In this document: positions 59,893-64,000 of the stretch, piece by piece
Layout: the number at the start of each line of letters is the position of its first letter
How positions within the stretch are numbered: the stretch's first letter is position 1
Assembly (NCBI RefSeq): GCF_006007885.1
Contig: NZ_VCRO01000007.1
Span: forward strand, 152,001-216,000
DNA length: 64,000 nt
Direction: 5' to 3'
From: Alteribacter natronophilus
GTDB taxonomy: Bacteria; Bacillota; Bacilli; Bacillales; Salisediminibacteriaceae
Position numbers and translations under genes: made by a program
The notes under the pieces: model-generated
Seen by the model: only the letters and a program-made list of their open reading frames with translations
What the model was told of the DNA's origin: nothing
The model's database searches: none

Positions 59893-62073
59893 ATGGAGTG
59901 GACGAACGACCTTGAAACGCTGCTTACCCAGGTGACGGCCTCGGTTGAGCTGCGAAAAGAACGCGTAAAAAACGTAATTGACCTTTCGGAGGAAGGAAAC
60001 ACAGTTCCGTTTATCGCGCGATACAGAAAAGAACTTACCGGAGGAATGGACGAGGATCAGATTCGTTCGATCCTTAAGGAATGGGAATATGCGAACAGTC
60101 TCGCTGACCGGAAAGAGGAAGTTATCAGACTGATCGGCGAGCAGGACAAGCTGACACCGGAGCTGCAGAAGCAGATCGAGAAAGCAGCTAAGCTCCAGGA
60201 AGTGGAAGACCTTTACCGTCCCTATAAACAGAAGCGACGCACGAAAGCGACGGTTGCGAAGGAAAAGGGGCTTGACCCCCTTGCAGAGTGGCTTCTTTCC
60301 CTGCCTGAATCAGGCGACCCTTATGAAAAAGCTGCCGGTTTTGCAGATGAGGATAAGGGAGTGGCTGATGCAGAACAAGCACTCCAGGGAGCCCGTGATA
60401 TCATAAGCGAAGTCATTTCCGATGACCCGGAAATCCGCAAACAGGCCCGGGCCATGACGCATCGGGAAGGCTGGTTTGAGTCAAAAGTGAAAGACGAGGA
60501 AGCGGACGAAAAAGGCATCTATGAAATGTACTATACATATGAGGAAGAAGTCCGTAAGATCGTGCCTCACCGGGTGCTGGCCATGAACCGGGGAGAAAAA
60601 GAGAAAATCCTGAGAGTGGGCATTCGTCCGCCGAAGGATAAAGTTATCCGCTTTATTGAAAAGCAGTACCTGACTGCCCGGACTGTGACGGAAGAGCAGA
60701 TCCGGCTTGCTGCAGAAGACGGGTACAAGCGGCTGATCGAGCCGGCGGTGGAACGGGAGATTCGCAAAGAAGCGACAGAAAAAGCGGAAAAGCAGGCGAT
60801 TCATATTTTTTCCGAAAACCTGAGGAACCTCCTGCTGCAGCCGCCTTTAAAGGAGCGGAAAGTACTCGCTGTCGATCCTGCCTACCGCACGGGATGCAAA
60901 CTGGCGGTTGTTGACGACACCGGAAAAGTGCTCGACATTACGGTTATTTACCCGACTCCGCCGAAAAGTGAAGTGGATAAAAGCCGGAGTGTCGTGAAAA
61001 AGCTTGTTGACCGTCACGGTGTGGATGTGATCGCTATCGGAAACGGCACAGCCTCCCGGGAAACGGAACAGTTTATCGCCGATACGATTAAGGAGATCGA
61101 TAAACAGGTTTTTTACGTGATCGTCAATGAAGCGGGGGCAAGTGTATACTCAGCCTCAAAACTTGCCAAAGAGGAGTTTCCTGATCTTCAGGTCGAGGAA
61201 CGGAGTGCCGTTTCCATCGGGCGCAGACTTCAGGACCCCCTTGCCGAGCTGGTGAAAATTGACCCTAAATCCGTAGGGGTGGGGCAGTATCAGCACGATG
61301 TAAGCCAGTCCCAGCTGAACGATTCCCTTACTTTTGTCGTGGAAACGGTGGTAAACCAGGTTGGTGTGAATGTAAACACCGCATCCGCTTCACTTCTGCA
61401 GTATGTATCCGGCCTTTCAAAGGCAGTTGCGGGCAATATTGTGAAGAAGCGGGAGGAAGAGGGGAAATTCGAAAGCCGGGCCCAGCTGAAAAAAGTCCCT
61501 CGTCTTGGGGCGAAAACGTATGAGCAGGCGATTGGGTTTATGCGGATCCCCGGTGGAAAGCAGCCTCTTGACGGCACGGGCATCCACCCGGAGAGTTATC
61601 CGGTGACCAAACAGATCATGTCCAGATTCGGCCTTAAGCCGGATGACCTCGGAACAAAACAGGCCCGGGAAAAGCTCGAAGGGATTAATCCGAGTGAGCT
61701 GGCCCGGGAGATGGAGATCGGTGTACCGACACTAAAGGATATCCTCGATGCCCTCGTGCGTCCCGGCCGTGACCCCCGTGATGACGTTCCGGCCCCCATC
61801 CTTAAGTCCGACGTCCTTTCCATGGAAGATCTGGAACGGGGTATGGAACTTAAAGGTACGGTCCGGAATGTAGTGGATTTTGGTGCCTTTGTGGATATAG
61901 GCGTGAAGCAGGACGGTCTTGTCCATATTTCGAAACTCACAAACCGGTTTGTTAAGCATCCGATGGAGGTTGTCTCCGTAGGTGACATTGTTACAGTGTG
62001 GGTAAATGATGTGGACCTGAACAAAGGGAGAATCGCCCTGACGATGCTTCAGCCGGAAAAACAGACTACCTGA
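59893..62073 (+). CDS. tex: Tex-family S1 RNA-binding protein
   Basis: A 726-residue Tex/YdcI protein: N-terminal helical Tex_N (ENTVPFIARYRKELTGGMDEDQIR), a YqgF-like nuclease-fold domain (LAVDPAYRTGCKLAVVDDTGKVL...VIAIGNGTASRET), helix-hairpin-helix region (NVNTASASLLQYVSGL) and a C-terminal S1 domain (MELKGTVRNVVDFGAFVDIGVKQDGLVHIS). Acts in transcription/RNA processing or DNA-damage tolerance in relatives. GAGGAGG precedes the ATG. Confidence 0.95.
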   Translation: MEWTNDLETLLTQVTASVELRKERVKNVIDLSEEGNTVPFIARYRKELTGGMDEDQIRSILKEWEYANSLADRKEEVIRLIGEQDKLTPELQKQIEKAAKLQEVEDLYRPYKQKRRTKATVAKEKGLDPLAEWLLSLPESGDPYEKAAGFADEDKGVADAEQALQGARDIISEVISDDPEIRKQARAMTHREGWFESKVKDEEADEKGIYEMYYTYEEEVRKIVPHRVLAMNRGEKEKILRVGIRPPKDKVIRFIEKQYLTARTVTEEQIRLAAEDGYKRLIEPAVEREIRKEATEKAEKQAIHIFSENLRNLLLQPPLKERKVLAVDPAYRTGCKLAVVDDTGKVLDITVIYPTPPKSEVDKSRSVVKKLVDRHGVDVIAIGNGTASRETEQFIADTIKEIDKQVFYVIVNEAGASVYSASKLAKEEFPDLQVEERSAVSIGRRLQDPLAELVKIDPKSVGVGQYQHDVSQSQLNDSLTFVVETVVNQVGVNVNTASASLLQYVSGLSKAVAGNIVKKREEEGKFESRAQLKKVPRLGAKTYEQAIGFMRIPGGKQPLDGTGIHPESYPVTKQIMSRFGLKPDDLGTKQAREKLEGINPSELAREMEIGVPTLKDILDALVRPGRDPRDDVPAPILKSDVLSMEDLERGMELKGTVRNVVDFGAFVDIGVKQDGLVHISKLTNRFVKHPMEVVSVGDIVTVWVNDVDLNKGRIALTMLQPEKQTT

Positions 62074-62085
62074 TCACAGAGAGCA

Positions 62086-62117
62086 GAGACGGAAGGCCAT
62101 GCGCCTTCCGTTTTTTT
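62086..62117 (+). terminator. Rho-independent terminator after tex
   Basis: GACGGAAGGC / GCCTTCCGT stem and T7. Confidence 0.88.
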
Positions 62118-62184
62118 GTGCAAGGGCGCACCGGGAGTCGACGGCGGTGCCCTGTGTTTGTCCTGTGGTCATACGGGAGGAGGG

Positions 62185-62298
62185 TCAGGTGATGTTATTG
62201 CTCTTATAATAAAACCAGCATTGATTGAGCACCTTGATTCTTCGCCTGTCTTTATTAAGATAGGCTTCCTTGAGCTGTTTTTTCAGCCATCCGGGCAT
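62185..62298 (-). CDS. cmpA: Cortex morphogenetic protein CmpA
   Basis: A 37-residue peptide beginning MPGWLKKQLKEAYLNKD and containing IKVLNQCWFYY, the CmpA signature (MPxWLxKQ...IKLLNQCWxFY). CmpA adapts SpoIVA to ClpXP during spore-coat quality control. ATG has GAAGGAGG 8 bases upstream, and the position between tex and the SprT-like gene matches B. subtilis. Missed by ordinary gene-length limits. Confidence 0.92.
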   Translation of the reverse strand: MPGWLKKQLKEAYLNKDRRRIKVLNQCWFYYKSNNIT

Positions 62299-62440
62299 AG
62301 GGGGATCCTCCTTCCCTTCTGATCATGCACGGGAAACGGGCGTCCGGTATGAGTAGTACTACTACATATATGCGTGACAGATTGTCTGTGTTATTGTAAT
62401 AAAGGATAAGATTTACGGGATATGAGGAGGCAGAAGAGTG

Positions 62441-62917
62441 ATGGAGGAAAAGGAACTGCAGCAGCTGGTAGAGGGTATTTCCCGATCATCCTTTAAAAAG
62501 GACTTCCGGCACCGTGCCCTCTTTAACCCTCGTCTCAGAACCACTGGCGGAAGGTATATGCTCGGGTCGCATAACATTGAAATGAATCCTGCCCAGCTGG
62601 AGCTTTTCGGCAAAGAGGAATTTATAAAGATCATTAAGCACGAACTGTGCCACTATCACCTCCATCTTGAGGGGAAAGGATATCGGCATCAGGACCGGGA
62701 TTTTAAAAAGCTGCTGGAGGAAGTCGGCGGTTCCCGCTACTGCAAAATGATCCCCGGTGCCAGAAGGCAGTCCGGTAAAAGACATATATATGTGTGTGCT
62801 GGATGCCGTGCCGAGTACGTCCGTAAAAGACAGATTAATGTGAAACGCTTCGTCTGCGGCCGCTGCAAAGGCAGGTTAAAAAAGACAAAAACATTTTTCA
62901 GAGAAAACATTGACTGA
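62441..62917 (+). CDS. SprT-like metalloprotease-fold protein
   Basis: A 158-residue SprT-like protein (YdcK position). [19 protein letters not shown] carries the HExxH-like zinc site, and four Cys (CAGCRAEY...CGRCKGRL) form a C-terminal zinc ribbon. GGAGG lies 10 bases before ATG 62441 and 7 bases before GTG 62438; either could be used. Function unknown in Bacillus. Confidence 0.9.
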   Translation: MEEKELQQLVEGISRSSFKKDFRHRALFNPRLRTTGGRYMLGSHNIEMNPAQLELFGKEEFIKIIKHELCHYHLHLEGKGYRHQDRDFKKLLEEVGGSRYCKMIPGARRQSGKRHIYVCAGCRAEYVRKRQINVKRFVCGRCKGRLKKTKTFFRENID

Positions 62918-63002
62918 GTATACAGGCTGTGTTACATTATAAAAGTCGCTGACAGAACAGCGCGGCACGCAAAGCGGAACAAAAAACTTTTTAAAAAAGT
63001 TA

Positions 63003-63031
63003 TTGACTTTTTCCGTCGGGTTGTTTAGAAT
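63003..63031 (+). promoter_or_regulatory. Strong sigma-A promoter for the tRNA cluster
   Basis: TTGACT (63003-63008), 17-base spacer, TAGAAT (63026-63031). Confidence 0.85.
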
Positions 63032-63062
63032 ATAAAAAGTCGCTTCCGATAATAAACATTAT

Positions 63063-63137
63063 TCCACAGTAGCTCAGTGGTAGAGCAATCGGCTGTTAAC
63101 CGATCGGTCGTAGGTTCGAGTCCTACCTGTGGAGCCA
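63063..63137 (+). tRNA. tRNA-Asn (GTT)
   Basis: Full cloverleaf with acceptor TCCACAG/CTGTGGA, anticodon loop CTGTTAA and encoded CCA. Confidence 0.97.
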
Positions 63138-63140
63138 TAC

Positions 63141-63231
63141 GGAGAAGTACTCAAGTGGCTGAAGAGGCGCCCCTGCTAAGGGTGTAGGTCGCGCAAGCGG
63201 CGCGAGGGTTCAAATCCCTCCTTCTCCGCCA
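63141..63231 (+). tRNA. tRNA-Ser (GCT)
   Basis: Long variable arm; acceptor GGAGAAG/CTTCTCC; anticodon GCT; encoded CCA. Confidence 0.97.
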
Positions 63232-63251
63232 TATATCCATTATAGAGAAGT

Positions 63252-63326
63252 GGCCCGTTGGTCAAGTGGTTAAGACACCGCCCTTTCACGGCGGTAACAC
63301 GGGTTCGAATCCCGTACGGGTCACCA
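63252..63326 (+). tRNA. tRNA-Glu (TTC)
   Basis: Acceptor GGCCCGT/ACGGGTC, anticodon TTC in CTTTCAC loop, encoded CCA. Confidence 0.97.
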
Positions 63327-63374
63327 TATTGAATTTTGAAATCTACTGTTCATTGAGAATGTGCATACAAAGAT

Positions 63375-63450
63375 GGAGGATTAGCTCAGTTGGGAGAGCA
63401 TCTGCCTTACAAGCAGGGGGTCGGCGGTTCGAGCCCGTCATCCTCCACCA
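63375..63450 (+). tRNA. tRNA-Val (TAC)
   Basis: Acceptor GGAGGAT/ATCCTCC, anticodon TAC, encoded CCA. Confidence 0.97.
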
Positions 63451-63459
63451 TCTCATAAA

Positions 63460-63535
63460 GGTCCCGTGGTGTAGCGGTTAACATGCCTGCCTGTCACGCA
63501 GGAGATCGCCGGTTCGATCCCGGTCGGGACCGCCA
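63460..63535 (+). tRNA. tRNA-Asp (GTC)
   Basis: Acceptor GGTCCCG/CGGGACC, anticodon GTC, encoded CCA. Confidence 0.97.
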
Positions 63536-63542
63536 TATATAT

Positions 63543-63627
63543 GCGGGTGTGGCGGAATTGGCAGACGCGCTAGACTTAGGATCTAGTGTCTTCGGACGTG
63601 GGGGTTCAAGTCCCTTCACCCGCACCA
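63543..63627 (+). tRNA. tRNA-Leu (TAG)
   Basis: Class II with variable arm; acceptor GCGGGTG/CACCCGC; loop CTTAGGA gives anticodon TAG; encoded CCA. Confidence 0.96.
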
Positions 63628-63655
63628 TATATATTTTATTTAAAAGTTATGTCAC

Positions 63656-63742
<87 letters not shown>

Positions 63743-63813
63743 TACATACTTTTATTTTTTTGCTCTCAAACAGAGAAAATATCATAGAAAAGTATAAACG
63801 CCTATAAATATAG

Positions 63814-63890
<77 letters not shown>

Positions 63891-63906
63891 TTTTATGAAC
63901 ATAGAA

Positions 63907-63983
63907 CGGGAAGTAGCTCAGCTTGGCAGAGCACTTGGTTTGGGACCAAGGGGTCGCAGGTTCAAATCCTGTCTTCCCGACCA
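63907..63983 (+). tRNA. tRNA-Pro (TGG)
   Basis: Acceptor CGGGAAG/CTTCCCG, anticodon TGG, encoded CCA. The window ends 17 bases later. Confidence 0.97.
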
Positions 63984-64000
63984 TCTGATAATCTAAATAT

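Noticed and set aside
62116-62322. Plus-strand 68-codon ORF after tex
   Set aside because: It starts in the tex terminator and is antisense to cmpA, which has a family signature and ribosome binding site.

Overview
The window reads as a chromosomal segment of a Gram-positive, endospore-forming Bacillaceae bacterium. Evidence: a complete rsbRSTUVW-sigB-rsbX operon, spore genes (CotX-type coat protein, YjcZ-family peptide, CmpA), SinR, a T-box in front of argS, RocR/sigma-54 arginine catabolism, strong AGGAGG ribosome binding sites and frequent TTG/GTG starts. The gene order rhomboid-acpS-nnr-ydcC-alr-ndoAI-ndoA-rsbR...rsbX-tex-cmpA-sprT-tRNAs closely follows the Bacillus subtilis ydcA-ydcK region. 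A BCCT osmolyte transporter and lipoproteins with long acidic linkers suggest a salt- or alkali-adapted relative; genus cannot be fixed from sequence alone.

Layout. 0-6.3 kb: GGDEF/EAL signalling protein cut by the window edge, an aldehyde dehydrogenase, a general stress protein with a sigma-B promoter, two DinB-fold proteins and spore-coat genes. 6.3-11.7 kb: YjcZ-like peptide, a sucrose repressor/PTS transporter pair with clear operators, a TrmO-GrpB fusion and SinR. 11.9-20.1 kb: secreted cyanophycinase, BCCT transporter with octapeptide tail repeats, HD phosphohydrolase, class F sortase with its probable substrate, CsaA and a DUF1801 protein. 20.2-28.1 kb: T-box-argS, copper ATPase with a palindromic operator, a tandem AbrB-like protein and a flavin reductase. 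28.2-34.4 kb: a GerMN lipoprotein, GDPD phosphodiesterase, sigX-rsiX and a BmrA-type ABC exporter. 34.7-43.2 kb: arginine/ornithine/proline catabolism (rocR, rocA, rocD, proline dehydrogenase, arginase, arginine deiminase). 43.4-47.2 kb: cydAB and a Fur-boxed ABC ATPase. 47.3-47.6 kb: a 51-bp tandem repeat. 47.7-62.9 kb: the alr/ndoA/sigB/tex block. 63.0-64.0 kb: nine tRNA genes behind a strong promoter.

How it fits together. The sigB operon has its own sigma-B promoter before rsbV, and matching GTTTAA/GGGTAA promoters precede a YflT-like protein, a tandem AbrB-like protein and (minus strand) the DUF4397-sortase operon, so part of the sigma-B regulon appears to lie in the same window. Likewise sigX has its autoregulatory promoter, and an equally spaced copy precedes a GerMN lipoprotein nearby. 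Arginine can enter the arginase/OAT/P5CDH route or the deiminase route, and a secreted cyanophycinase could supply Asp-Arg dipeptides.

Five intergenic elements of a dispersed repeat type are seen; two of them form a filled/empty pair, and one sits in the argS leader between the T-box terminator and the start codon. All calls are by reading the sequence; no database search was run.
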